A DNA stretch of 64,000 bases from Acetobacterium paludosum (GTDB lineage Bacteria > Bacillota > Clostridia > Eubacteriales > Eubacteriaceae). How positions within the stretch are numbered: position 1 is the stretch's first letter; each line of letters begins with the position of its first letter. The position numbers and the translations under genes are program-made. The stretch is from positions 1 to 64,000 of the forward strand of contig NZ_RXYA01000006.1 in assembly GCF_008086595.1 (NCBI RefSeq), in the 5' to 3' direction. The notes under the pieces were generated by a model. It ran no database searches and was not told where the DNA came from. It saw nothing but the letters and a program-made list of their open reading frames with translations. This document shows positions 33,730 to 42,882 of this stretch, in pieces.

Positions 33730-34485
33730 ATGGAAAAATTGATAAAATACGTCACATTGATTGATCTTTGGAAAAAAAAGAATATTGCTTCAATCAATGA
33801 TCTTGATCAAAGTTTAGACAGTTTTCGTGTTTTATTTGCATACCATTCAAATAAGATTGAAAACCAAGAAATTACTTATCATGATACCCGGGAAATTTTC
33901 GAAAATGGACAAGCTTTAAATTTCACAGGAGATCCCAGAACATTATTTGAACAGCAAAACCAAAAACTCTGCTATGATTTTTTAGCACCTAAAATTGTGA
34001 ATAAAGAACCAATAACTTTAGAGTTAATTAAAGAGATCCATTTTTTATTAACTCAGGGAACCTATGATCAAAGACGCTTTATAGAAAATAATGAAAGACC
34101 AGGACAATTCAAGCAACGTGATTATGTTGTCGGAATCAATGAAGTTGGAGAAGCACCCGAAAAAATACCGACACTACTTCAAGGATTGTTGGATGAAATC
34201 AGCAATACAAAAGGCGATCAATTAAAAATCGCTTCTCATTTTCATGCTAGATTTGAATTTTATCACCCATTTGCAGACGGCAATGGACGAGTTGGCCGGA
34301 CACTACTTAATTACTTTTTAATGATAAATAATCTACCGCCACTGATCATCTATGACGAAGATAAAAAGCTTTATTACGAAGCACTGGAAGCCTATGATAA
34401 GACAGAAATCATTGATCCGCTTTATAAATTCCTAGAGTATGAATCCATAAAAACATGGAATCGGCAAATAAAAAAACCAAAATAA
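33730..34485 (+). CDS. Fic family protein with N-terminal inhibitory motif
   Basis: The 251-residue protein has the Fic core motif HPFADGNGRVGR (179-190). In active members it transfers AMP or related groups to target proteins. An inhibitory motif of the (S/T)xxxE(G/N) type occurs as SNKIEN at 40-45, before the core. This is the class II arrangement, in which the glutamate blocks productive ATP binding. The start follows GAAAGGAC. Its neighbours are a small basic ORF and a DUF4143 ATPase, and a terminator follows directly. The target is unknown. Confidence 0.9.
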   Translation: MEKLIKYVTLIDLWKKKNIASINDLDQSLDSFRVLFAYHSNKIENQEITYHDTREIFENGQALNFTGDPRTLFEQQNQKLCYDFLAPKIVNKEPITLELIKEIHFLLTQGTYDQRRFIENNERPGQFKQRDYVVGINEVGEAPEKIPTLLQGLLDEISNTKGDQLKIASHFHARFEFYHPFADGNGRVGRTLLNYFLMINNLPPLIIYDEDKKLYYEALEAYDKTEIIDPLYKFLEYESIKTWNRQIKKPK

Positions 34486-34496
34486 TAATTAAAACA

Positions 34497-34540
34497 ACGC
34501 CCAATTCGAAGATGAGAAACTGATCATTCGAATTGGGCGT
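34497..34540 (+). terminator. Terminator of the fic gene
   Basis: ACGCCCAATTCGAA (34497-34510) pairs perfectly with TTCGAATTGGGCGT (34527-34540). The trailing sequence TTTAATA is short in T, but the A-rich upstream side would serve the opposite strand. Confidence 0.65.
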
Positions 34541-34557
34541 TTAATATGAGTCCAGGT

Positions 34558-34840
34558 GAACTACCCGCTACCCTAAAGGGATAGCGGCTTCAGAAATTGA
34601 AGCTGAGTTTACCAGACTAAGTATTCAGAAACGGATAATACGATAGTTAGGTCATGATACCTTCGGTTGACGCATCAGACCGTTGCTCTATCGCTTATAT
34701 TTAAGTTTAGCCGAGGTAAGGCTATTGTGATATAAGTGTAAAAAGCCTAATTATCATTGTCGAGATGAGGTCGGATTCCTGTTTTGGTAACAAAATCAGG
34801 ATACGCGCTACCTACTCCGGCCTGCGAATAAACTTTTGAT
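34558..34840. mobile_element. Possible end of an IS200/IS605-type element (no tnpA or tnpB)
   Basis: GTGAACTACCCGCTACCC-TAAA-GGGATAGCGGCTTC forms a hairpin (34565-34587) with a GAACTACC front and a GGCTTC tail. This resembles the right ends of IS200/IS605 and tnpB-only elements. The following 250 bases (a CTTCGGTTGACGCATCAG stretch and several short stems) are rich in structure but have no open frame. It may be an omega-RNA-like relic. This rests on resemblance only. From 34840 to the hsdM start I see nothing else. Confidence 0.35.
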
Positions 34841-34985
34841 TAAATGGCAAAAGAAAATGTATTAGCGATGTAAGTTGAAGTAAATAGTGATAATATGATA
34901 GAATTGGCCTAACAATAACATCGAAAAGAGGAAACCGTATGGCAACAGGCATCATTTACATAAGATTTAATAGGGAGATGACTCA

Positions 34986-36701
34986 ATGAGCATCAGTGCT
35001 AATATTAACGAAAAAGCAAGTCTAATATGGGCAATTGCCGATAAATTGACCGGCGTCTATAAACCCCATGAATATGGAGAAGTGATTTTGCCACTCACCG
35101 TGATCAGGCGGTTTGATTGTATCCTGGCAGAGACCAAAGCAGCCGTGCTCGCAAAAAATGAAAAGTTGGGAAATCTGGCCATGAAAGAGTCCTTTCTTGC
35201 CAAAGAAGCCGGATATTCTTTTTATAATACCAGTCCCTTTGATTTTGAAAAATTGTTGAATGATCCGGATGGGATCGAAGCCAATTTCAGATCATATCTC
35301 AATGGATTTTCGGGAAATGTTCGAAATATCATCGAAAAATTCAAATTTGATAATCACATTGCCACCCTTGCCGAAAAAAACCTGTTATATATCGTCATCC
35401 AGGAATTTACCACGCCCAATGCCGATTTACATCCCGATAAAATTTCCAATTTAGAAATGGGTTATATTTTTGAAGAGATTATTCGCCGGTTTTCAGAAGC
35501 CCATAATGAGGATGCCGGACAGCATTATACCCCCAGAGAAGTCATTGAACTAATAGTCAACATCCTTTTTAATGAGGACAGTGAATTATTAACCGGGAAT
35601 ATTGCCAAAACCATTTATGATCCTGCCTGCGGGACCGGCGGCATGCTGTCGGTATCGGAAGACTATTTAAGAGCATTGAACAGTGATGCCCAGCTGATCT
35701 GTTTTGGACAGGAAATCAATGACCAGACCTATGCCATCTGCAAGGCCGATATGCTTATTAAAGGCGGCAATGCCGATAACATAAGGAACGATAATACCTT
35801 ATCCTCAGATCAATTTCTAGAGGATAAATTTGATTATATATTGTCCAATCCGCCTTTTGGCCGGGAGTGGAAGAACGATAAAGCCGCCATTGAAAAAGAA
35901 GCCAAGATGGGTTATGCCGGCCGATTCGGACCCGGGCTGCCGGCAATTGGCGATGGTCAATTGCTTTTTCTGGAGACCGCCCTTTCGAAAATGAAACCCC
36001 AGGGCTCACGCGTTGCGATTATTCATAATGGTTCGCCGTTGTTTACCGGGGATGCCGGCAGCGGACCCTCGGAAATCCGTAAATACGTGTTAGAAAATGA
36101 TTTATTAGAGGCCATTATTGCCCTGCCCAATGACCTTTTCTATAATACCGGCATTGCCACCTATATCTGGGTGCTGTCCAATAAAAAGAAAAACTTCCGC
36201 AAAGGGAAGGTGCAGCTGATCAACGCGAATGGGCTTTACGAGAAGCGCCGAAAATCCCTGGGCAATAAACGAAACGATATCCCCAAAACGGCCATCGATG
36301 AGATTGTGCAATTGTACGGTTCCTTTAAAGAAACAGAAATCAGCAAGATTTTTGATAATAAAGACTTTGGTTATGCCAAGATTGTGGTGGAACGACCAAA
36401 GCTTGATGAAAGCGGACAACCCCTTTTAAAAAAAGGATTGCCGGTACCCGATGCATCCCGGCGTGATACCGAAAGCATTCCTTTAAAAGAAAACATTGAG
36501 GCTTATTTTAAGAAGGAAGTCTTACCGTTTGCCCCGGATGCCTGGATTGATGAGAAAAAAACCAAAATAGGATACGAGATCCCGTTCACCCGTTACTTTT
36601 ACAAATATACCCCACCAGTGCCATCAAAGGATATTATGGCAGAAATATTAGCAATTGAAAAGGAACTGGATGGGGCCTTGGAGGAAATTTTTAATGGATA
36701 A
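34986..36701 (+). CDS. hsdM: Type I restriction-modification DNA methyltransferase subunit
   Basis: The 571-residue N6-adenine methyltransferase subunit has the SAM-binding motif DPACGTGGML (about residue 217) and the catalytic NPPF in YILSNPPFGREW (about 286). It has the HsdM N-terminal helical domain (ANINEKASLIWAIADKL) and a QHYTPREVIELIVNIL segment before motif I. With HsdS it would methylate and recognise the site, and with HsdR cut unmodified DNA. The last eight bases overlap the DUF1016 gene. The start has AGGGAG nearby. Base composition and dense GCC codons differ from the genes around 31-34 kb. Confidence 0.93.
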   Translation: MSISANINEKASLIWAIADKLTGVYKPHEYGEVILPLTVIRRFDCILAETKAAVLAKNEKLGNLAMKESFLAKEAGYSFYNTSPFDFEKLLNDPDGIEANFRSYLNGFSGNVRNIIEKFKFDNHIATLAEKNLLYIVIQEFTTPNADLHPDKISNLEMGYIFEEIIRRFSEAHNEDAGQHYTPREVIELIVNILFNEDSELLTGNIAKTIYDPACGTGGMLSVSEDYLRALNSDAQLICFGQEINDQTYAICKADMLIKGGNADNIRNDNTLSSDQFLEDKFDYILSNPPFGREWKNDKAAIEKEAKMGYAGRFGPGLPAIGDGQLLFLETALSKMKPQGSRVAIIHNGSPLFTGDAGSGPSEIRKYVLENDLLEAIIALPNDLFYNTGIATYIWVLSNKKKNFRKGKVQLINANGLYEKRRKSLGNKRNDIPKTAIDEIVQLYGSFKETEISKIFDNKDFGYAKIVVERPKLDESGQPLLKKGLPVPDASRRDTESIPLKENIEAYFKKEVLPFAPDAWIDEKKTKIGYEIPFTRYFYKYTPPVPSKDIMAEILAIEKELDGALEEIFNG

Positions 36702-37719
36702 TAATATTGAGAAGATTTCCGATAAAACATATCAAAAAATCCGCAAAACGGTTATTGTTGCTCAGACAAAAGTCTATTCGGCTGTTAATGCTGCAATGGT
36801 TAAAGCCTACTGGGAAATTGGCAAACAGATATTTGTGGATTGTGGGGAGAATGATCGAGCGGATTACGGAAAAAAATTAATTAAATATCTTTCTGTAAAA
36901 CTGACAAAAGAATTTGGCAGCGGATTTGACGAAAGAAATTTACGATACATGCGACAATTTTATACGACATTTCCAAATTGGAACGCACTGCGTTCCGAAT
37001 TGAGTTGGACCCATTACCGAGTAATAATGCGTGTTTCCAATGAGCAGGCACGGGGCTTTTATCTAGAGGAATGCTTCAAAGCTGGATGGAGTACCAGACA
37101 GCTGGAACGACAGATCAATACCTTGTATTATGAACGGATTTTAGCAAGCCAGGACAAAGAAAGCGTGGCTAAAGAAATAGAAACCTTAGAACCAAAACCC
37201 GAGTATCAAAGAATCATCAAGGACCCCTATGTGCTGGAATTTTTAAACTTAGAAGCCAATCCCCATTTCTATGAAAAGGATTTGGAGCAGGCCTTAATAG
37301 ACCATCTGCAAAAGTTCCTATTGGAGCTTGGGCGAGGGTTTTCTTTTGTGGCCCGGCAGAAAAAAATAACCTTTGATGGTCGTCATTTTTATATTGATCT
37401 TATTTTTTACAATTATATTTTAAAATGCTTTGTACTCATTGACTTAAAGCTGGGGGATCTGGTCCACCAGGATTTGGGACAAATGCAAATGTATGTCAAC
37501 TACTATACCAGAGAGCTGATGAATGAAGGCGATAACCCGCCGATTGGGATCGTTCTTTGTGCCAATAAAAGTGAAGCAGTGGTTAAATATACTCTCCCAG
37601 AAGATAATACCCAGATTTTCGTATCTAAATATATGACCTATCTCCCCACCGAAGAGGAACTCAAACGGGAATTAAATCTTGATGAGTTTGTCAAAATGGA
37701 ATCAGGTGATGATCAATGA
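36694..37719 (+). CDS. DUF1016/YhcG family PDDEXK nuclease protein
   Basis: The 341-residue protein has the two-part YhcG layout. An N-terminal DUF1016 helical domain includes NAAMVKAYWEIGKQI, and a C-terminal PD-(D/E)XK nuclease fold includes FDGRHFYIDLIFYN and CFVLIDLKLGDL, with a D...DxK active-site pattern. ATG 36694 lies inside the end of hsdM behind GAGGAAA, and its own stop overlaps hsdS as ATGA. It is thus embedded in the hsd operon. The family is found with type I systems, but its contribution (extra nuclease, DNA repair or antiphage effector) is not established. Confidence 0.88.
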   Translation: MDNNIEKISDKTYQKIRKTVIVAQTKVYSAVNAAMVKAYWEIGKQIFVDCGENDRADYGKKLIKYLSVKLTKEFGSGFDERNLRYMRQFYTTFPNWNALRSELSWTHYRVIMRVSNEQARGFYLEECFKAGWSTRQLERQINTLYYERILASQDKESVAKEIETLEPKPEYQRIIKDPYVLEFLNLEANPHFYEKDLEQALIDHLQKFLLELGRGFSFVARQKKITFDGRHFYIDLIFYNYILKCFVLIDLKLGDLVHQDLGQMQMYVNYYTRELMNEGDNPPIGIVLCANKSEAVVKYTLPEDNTQIFVSKYMTYLPTEEELKRELNLDEFVKMESGDDQ

Positions 37720-39035
37720 GAAAGATCAAAGACAGCGGGATTGAATGGATTGGGGAGATACCAGAAGATTGGAAAGTTCAAAAGCTTAAATATCTTGGAA
37801 GATTAACGTCAAATGGTGTTGATAAAAAAATTAAAGAAGGACAAAAATTGTTTAAATCTGTTCACTATATGGATGTGTATAGGAATAGTTTGAAAGAACT
37901 ACAAAATAGTGATGACTATCTTGTGATTTCAGCGGATGATGATAAAAGAAGTAGTTGTCAATTAAATAAAGGCGATGTCTTATTTACTAACTCTTCTGAA
38001 ACACCAGATGATATTGGTCATTCGACAGTGATTAAAGAAGACTTAGAAAACATTTTATTTGGATATCATCTAATGCGTTTTAGACCAGGGTGTAGGATGG
38101 AGTTACATTATGAAAAGTATTTATTTGGTTCATATTACATAAGAAAATGGTTTGAATATCGGGCTATCGGGATGACAAGGTATGGTTTATCACGTGCTGA
38201 TTTCGAGGAGATACTAATTGTTTTACCTAGTTTAGCGGAACAAACTCAAATCGGCATCGTCCTTGATCGCAAATGCACCAAAATCGATGAAACCATCGAA
38301 ATGGAAAAACAGGTCATTGAGAAGCTGAAAGCCTATAAACAGTCCGTGATTACTGAAGCGGTCACAAAAGGCTTGGATCCCAATGTGCCAATGAAGGATA
38401 GTGGGATTGAGTGGATAGGGGAGATACCAGAGCATTGGTGTGAAACTCGCATAAAGTATGTTCTAAAATTAAATCCGAGCTATTCAGAAAAAATTGATGG
38501 AAAAGCAGAAGTATCATTTGCTCCAATGGAGACTTTAACAAATTATAAATTTGAGCCAAAGACGGCTTTATTAGATAGTATTAAAGGTAGTTATACATAT
38601 TTCGCTAATGAGGATATCATAATGGCAAAAGTAACACCTTGTTTTGAAAACGGGAACATTGCAATAGCAGATAATCTAAAAAATGGTGTTGGTTTCGGTA
38701 GCTCTGAATTATTTGTTTTTAGATGTAAGTTGGTTAGTAATAGATACATGCTCTATTATTTTCAAAATGAGATATTCAGACAGAACTGTATTGCAACGAT
38801 GTATGGTACTGGTGGGTTGAAACGAGTTTCCTCCAATTATATATATAATTATAAATTAGTTATTCCAGAATTATCAGCGCAAATCCAAATTGCTAACTAC
38901 CTCGACGCTAAATGCGCTAAAATCGACCAAGCTATCACCCAAAAGCAAACCCTTATCGAAAAACTTACCCAATATAAAAAAAGCCTGATCTACGAATGTG
39001 TCACAGGAAAAAGGGAGGTTCATCATGTCAGATAA
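37716..39035 (+). CDS. hsdS: Type I restriction-modification specificity subunit
   Basis: The 439-residue subunit has two target recognition domains, each opened by DSGIEWIGEIPE (residues 5-16 and about 227-238). They are separated by the helical repeat with DRKCTKIDETIEMEKQVIEKLKAYK and ended by the similar DAKCAKIDQAITQKQTLIEKLTQYK. The two domains read two halves of a bipartite target and hold HsdM. The DNA around the two DSGIEWIGEIPE repeats is very similar, so intragenic recombination between halves is possible. The start overlaps the DUF1016 stop. Confidence 0.92.
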   Translation: MRKIKDSGIEWIGEIPEDWKVQKLKYLGRLTSNGVDKKIKEGQKLFKSVHYMDVYRNSLKELQNSDDYLVISADDDKRSSCQLNKGDVLFTNSSETPDDIGHSTVIKEDLENILFGYHLMRFRPGCRMELHYEKYLFGSYYIRKWFEYRAIGMTRYGLSRADFEEILIVLPSLAEQTQIGIVLDRKCTKIDETIEMEKQVIEKLKAYKQSVITEAVTKGLDPNVPMKDSGIEWIGEIPEHWCETRIKYVLKLNPSYSEKIDGKAEVSFAPMETLTNYKFEPKTALLDSIKGSYTYFANEDIIMAKVTPCFENGNIAIADNLKNGVGFGSSELFVFRCKLVSNRYMLYYFQNEIFRQNCIATMYGTGGLKRVSSNYIYNYKLVIPELSAQIQIANYLDAKCAKIDQAITQKQTLIEKLTQYKKSLIYECVTGKREVHHVR

Positions 39036-42000
39036 ACTTAAAGAGATCGATTTCGAAGCCGCCATTGAAGATTATCTAATCAATCAGGGCGGTTACAAAA
39101 AAGGTAATCCCCAGGTCTTTGATCGCGGGCTGGCGTTAGATAAAGAAACCCTGATCGCCTTTGTTAAAACAACCCAGCTTAAAAAGTGGGAACGGTATAC
39201 CGACATTTACGGTGAAAGTGCCGAGGATGCCTTTATTAAGCGCTTTTCCAAAGAAGTCAAGGCAAACGGACTTTTAGCCGTGCTGCGCAAAGGCTTTAAG
39301 GACCGGGGCATTGAATTCAGGGTCTGCTTTTTTAAGCCGGAAACCGCCATCAATCCGGATACGGTCAAGCTTTATGATCAGAATAGCCTCCACTGCACCC
39401 GTCAGTTACATTACTCGCTTCTTAATGAAAACAGCATCGATATGGTCCTCTTTCTCAATGGCATCCCAGTGGTATCGCTGGAATTAAAGTGTCAGTTCAC
39501 CGGTCAGACGGCACACCACGCCATTAACCAATATCAATTTGACCGCGCTTCCAAAGACCCGATATTTGAGTTTAGAAACAGGGTCCTGGTTCATTTTGCC
39601 GTGGATCTCTTTGAGGTTTATATGACCACCGGGTTAAAGTGCAAAGACACCTATTTTCTGCCGTTTAACCAGGGTTCCAATGGCTCCGGGAATGTCGGCG
39701 GCAAGGGTAATCCGCTTAATCCCAATGGCTATCAAACCGCCTATCTTTGGGAAAAAGTACTGTGCAAAGATCAATTAATGGAGCTCCTGCATAAGTATAT
39801 GCATTTGCAAAAAGAGCTGATTGAAGATGAAAAAGGAAAAAAGACGACCAAAGAAACGATGATTTTCCCCCGGTATCACCAGTTGGATGTAGTCACAAAG
39901 CTTCTGGGGGATGTGAAAGCCAATGGCGCCGGAAAAAACTATTTGATTCAGCACAGTGCCGGCAGCGGGAAATCCAATTCCATTGCCTGGTTAGCCCATC
40001 GCTTGGCGGGTTTGCATAATAACGGGGATGAAAAAATCTTCCAATCGATTATTGTGGTGACCGATCGAAAGGTTCTGGATAGTCAATTGCAGGACACCAT
40101 CTATCAGTTTGACCATGTCCTGGGGGTGGTGGAATGCATCGATGAGAAAAAACACGCGGTGGATTTACGAGACGCTCTGAATGCCGGCAAGCGAATCATC
40201 ATTACCACCCTGCAAAAATTCCCGGTGATCTATAAAGAGGTGGAAGTCATCGGCAAAAACTTTGCTATCATCGTGGATGAAGCCCATTCCAGTCAAACCG
40301 GTGAAGCCGCCCAAAAACTTAAAAAGGCGCTGGGAAACAGCGAGGAAATCTTAGAAGAATATCGGCAAATGGAAAGTCAAACCGAAGCACAGACCAAGGA
40401 CGATGAGGATAAGCTGGTTGAAGAGCTGTTATCCCATGGCCAACTCAGCAATTTATCTTTCTTTGCCTTTACCGCAACCCCAAAAGCAAAAACATTGCAG
40501 CTCTTTGGGGTGAAGCAAGCGGATGATACGTTCAGAGCCTTTCATATTTATTCCATGCGTCAGGCCATTGAAGAGGAGTTTATCCTGGATGTGCTTAAAA
40601 ACTATACCACCTATCATATGTATTATCAAATTACTAAAAAAGTAGCGGATGATCCCAACCTGGAGACCGGTAAGGCAATCAAAGAAATTTCCAAATATGA
40701 ATCCCTCCATCCCCATAATCTGGCGCAAAAAACAGCCATTATGGTGGAACATTTCAGAAGCAATACCAAAAACAAGATTGGCGGCCGGGCCAAAGCCATG
40801 GTGGTCACCTCGTCACGGCTTCATGCGGTACGCTACCTATTTGAATTCAGACGTTACATCAAGGCTCAGGGCTATGATGAATTATCGGTGCTCGTGGCTT
40901 TTTCTGGCAGCGTTAATGATCAGGGGGACGATTTCACCGAAGAAAAAATCAATCAAGATAAACAGGGCAAAACAATCAAAGAAAATCAACTCAAGGGGCA
41001 GTTTCATTCCGCTGATTTTAATGTGTTGATTGTCGCCGAGAAATATCAGACCGGCTTTGATGAACCGCTGCTGCATACGATGTTTGTGGACAAGAAACTA
41101 TCCGGCGTTAAAGCGGTTCAGACTTTATCCAGATTGAACCGCACCATGAAAGGCAAAGAAGATACCTTTGTGCTGGATTTTGTAAACAATGCCGAAGATA
41201 TATTAAAATCCTTTCAACCCTATTATGAAGCGGCGGTTCTGGAATGTGAAACAGATCCCAATGTGGTGTATGATTTAAAAAATGCTTTGGATCAGTATCA
41301 AATCTATCAGCCCTCAGAGGTGGAACACTTTGCTATTGCCTACTATGACCAGGATGAAGCCAATATTCAGGGGCTGCTGACGGGCTGCTTGAAGCCGGCA
41401 ATGGATCGTTTCGAAGCCAAGGAACCCGATGAACAGGAAGTTTTTAAATCCGCGTTGGCTCGATTTGTGCGAATCTATGCTTTTATTATTCAAGTTTGCC
41501 GACTGTATGACAAGGACCTGCAAAAATTTTATGTGTATGCAAAATTTCTGGCCAAATGTTTACCCAAGGATGTGGCGGTGAAGCTTGATTTAGCCGATAA
41601 GATTGTTTTGGAATATTACAAACTTACCAAAAGCTATGACGGAGAGATTGTTATGGAAAGCTCGGTTGACTATATTGCCAATATCAAAGGCGGTGTGGGT
41701 AGTATTGAAGTTAAGAAAGATCCCTTATCCAGCATTATTGAAAAGATGAATGAACGGTTTGGCACTGCTTTTGCAGAACAGGACAAGGTGTTGGAACAAA
41801 TGAAAAACGATTTTGCCAAGGATGATAAGATTGTGAATGCAGCAAAGGCCAAGGATCGATCCTTGTTTAAATATTTGTATGAACAGCGGTTTAAAGATGT
41901 GGCAGTCAATCGTTATGAGTCAAATGATTTATTCTTTATGAATCTATTTGGGGATGAAACAAAAATGAAATTTGTAATGGATATGATGTCAGACGTGATT

Positions 42001-42036
42001 TTCAATGAGTTGGGAAGCATTGAAAATAAGGCTTAA
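39025..42036 (+). CDS. hsdR: Type I restriction enzyme endonuclease/translocase subunit
   Basis: The protein of about 1003 residues has an N-terminal nuclease region (GIPVVSLELKCQF with the ExK pair), a helicase motor with Walker A HSAGSGKSNSIAW (about 316) and DEAH box VDEAHSSQTG, and FAFTATPKAKT as motif III. QTGFDEPLLHTMFVDKKL and RLNRTMKGKEDTFVLDF form the late motifs. It translocates and cuts unmethylated DNA. ATG 39025 is chosen behind AAAGGGAGG. It overlaps hsdS by 11 bases. All domains appear intact, so the system is likely active. Confidence 0.93.
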   Translation: MSDKLKEIDFEAAIEDYLINQGGYKKGNPQVFDRGLALDKETLIAFVKTTQLKKWERYTDIYGESAEDAFIKRFSKEVKANGLLAVLRKGFKDRGIEFRVCFFKPETAINPDTVKLYDQNSLHCTRQLHYSLLNENSIDMVLFLNGIPVVSLELKCQFTGQTAHHAINQYQFDRASKDPIFEFRNRVLVHFAVDLFEVYMTTGLKCKDTYFLPFNQGSNGSGNVGGKGNPLNPNGYQTAYLWEKVLCKDQLMELLHKYMHLQKELIEDEKGKKTTKETMIFPRYHQLDVVTKLLGDVKANGAGKNYLIQHSAGSGKSNSIAWLAHRLAGLHNNGDEKIFQSIIVVTDRKVLDSQLQDTIYQFDHVLGVVECIDEKKHAVDLRDALNAGKRIIITTLQKFPVIYKEVEVIGKNFAIIVDEAHSSQTGEAAQKLKKALGNSEEILEEYRQMESQTEAQTKDDEDKLVEELLSHGQLSNLSFFAFTATPKAKTLQLFGVKQADDTFRAFHIYSMRQAIEEEFILDVLKNYTTYHMYYQITKKVADDPNLETGKAIKEISKYESLHPHNLAQKTAIMVEHFRSNTKNKIGGRAKAMVVTSSRLHAVRYLFEFRRYIKAQGYDELSVLVAFSGSVNDQGDDFTEEKINQDKQGKTIKENQLKGQFHSADFNVLIVAEKYQTGFDEPLLHTMFVDKKLSGVKAVQTLSRLNRTMKGKEDTFVLDFVNNAEDILKSFQPYYEAAVLECETDPNVVYDLKNALDQYQIYQPSEVEHFAIAYYDQDEANIQGLLTGCLKPAMDRFEAKEPDEQEVFKSALARFVRIYAFIIQVCRLYDKDLQKFYVYAKFLAKCLPKDVAVKLDLADKIVLEYYKLTKSYDGEIVMESSVDYIANIKGGVGSIEVKKDPLSSIIEKMNERFGTAFAEQDKVLEQMKNDFAKDDKIVNAAKAKDRSLFKYLYEQRFKDVAVNRYESNDLFFMNLFGDETKMKFVMDMMSDVIFNELGSIENKA

Positions 42037-42217
42037 CCGTTTTAAATCCCGGTTCGCCCCCCACATCTTCGGGTGGTCTTTTCCCCTTTCGTTCAAGCAA
42101 AACAATTCGTCTATTGGTACTATCTGGAACAACCGTTTCCAATTCAATAATCAGATCATGTAAAAATTAAGTTGTTTTTGTTATTATTTAGCGTATGACT
42201 AAAAAAAGAGGAAATAG

Positions 42218-42811
42218 ATGACAAATACAAAAAAACAGGTTATTAATGCAGTTACAATTATGGGATTATTAGGATCAGCCTTCTTCATCATATACGGAAT
42301 AAAAATGCAGATCTTTACATCACAGACGGCGCTGGAACAGTTTATGAAATCGGCTGGTGTTTTTGCACCTTCTCTTTTTGTTACATTTCAAGCAGTTCAG
42401 GTTGTTATCCCGATATTGCCGGGTGGTATTGGTTGCTTGGCAGGCGTTATCATATTTGGACCCGTCAAAGGTTTTATATATAATTATATAGGTATTTGTA
42501 TTGGTTCCGTTATGGCTTTTTTATTGGCGAAGAATTATGGCTCGGGATTTGTGAGAAGTGTGTTCAATGAAAAAACATATCAAAAGTATGAGTCATGGCT
42601 GCAAAAAGGATCAAATTTTGATAAATGGTTTGCGTTGGCAATCCTTTCACCAGTAGCGCCGGATGATTATTTATGCTATCTGGCCGGACTGACAGAAATG
42701 AGAGTAAAAAAATTCACTTTAATTATTTTGGCCTGTAAGCCGATTGGGATTGCCGCCTATTCATTTGGAATTAATTTAATCTATACTTCTTTATTGTCGC
42801 TATTTCACTAA
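42218..42811 (+). CDS. VTT-domain (TVP38/TMEM64, DedA-like) membrane protein
   Basis: The 197-residue protein has about five membrane segments and the VTT pattern: VVIPILPGGIGCLAGVIIFGP (about 68-88), IGSVMAFLLAKNYGSGFV, and AILSPVAPDDYLCYLAGLTEMR. It is a paralogue of the protein at 25255 with the same PDDxLC(Y/F)xAGL core. The ATG follows AAAAGAGG. It lies just upstream of a TetR gene that has its own promoter, so the two might be functionally linked. The transported or scrambled lipid is unknown. Confidence 0.85.
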   Translation: MTNTKKQVINAVTIMGLLGSAFFIIYGIKMQIFTSQTALEQFMKSAGVFAPSLFVTFQAVQVVIPILPGGIGCLAGVIIFGPVKGFIYNYIGICIGSVMAFLLAKNYGSGFVRSVFNEKTYQKYESWLQKGSNFDKWFALAILSPVAPDDYLCYLAGLTEMRVKKFTLIILACKPIGIAAYSFGINLIYTSLLSLFH

Positions 42812-42818
42812 AAAAACG

Positions 42819-42862
42819 AATGACAACTATTCATTGACAAATAATTAATCGAAGAGTATACT
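42819..42862 (+). promoter_or_regulatory. Promoter of the TetR gene with an overlapping operator-like palindrome
   Basis: TTGACA (42834-42839) and TATACT (42857-42862) are 17 bases apart. AATGA (42819-42823) and TCATT (42831-42835) form an interrupted palindrome with seven bases between, running into the -35 box. This is what a self-repressing TetR protein would need. Confidence 0.6.
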
Positions 42863-42882
42863 GTTTTTATCGGGAGGTGCTT

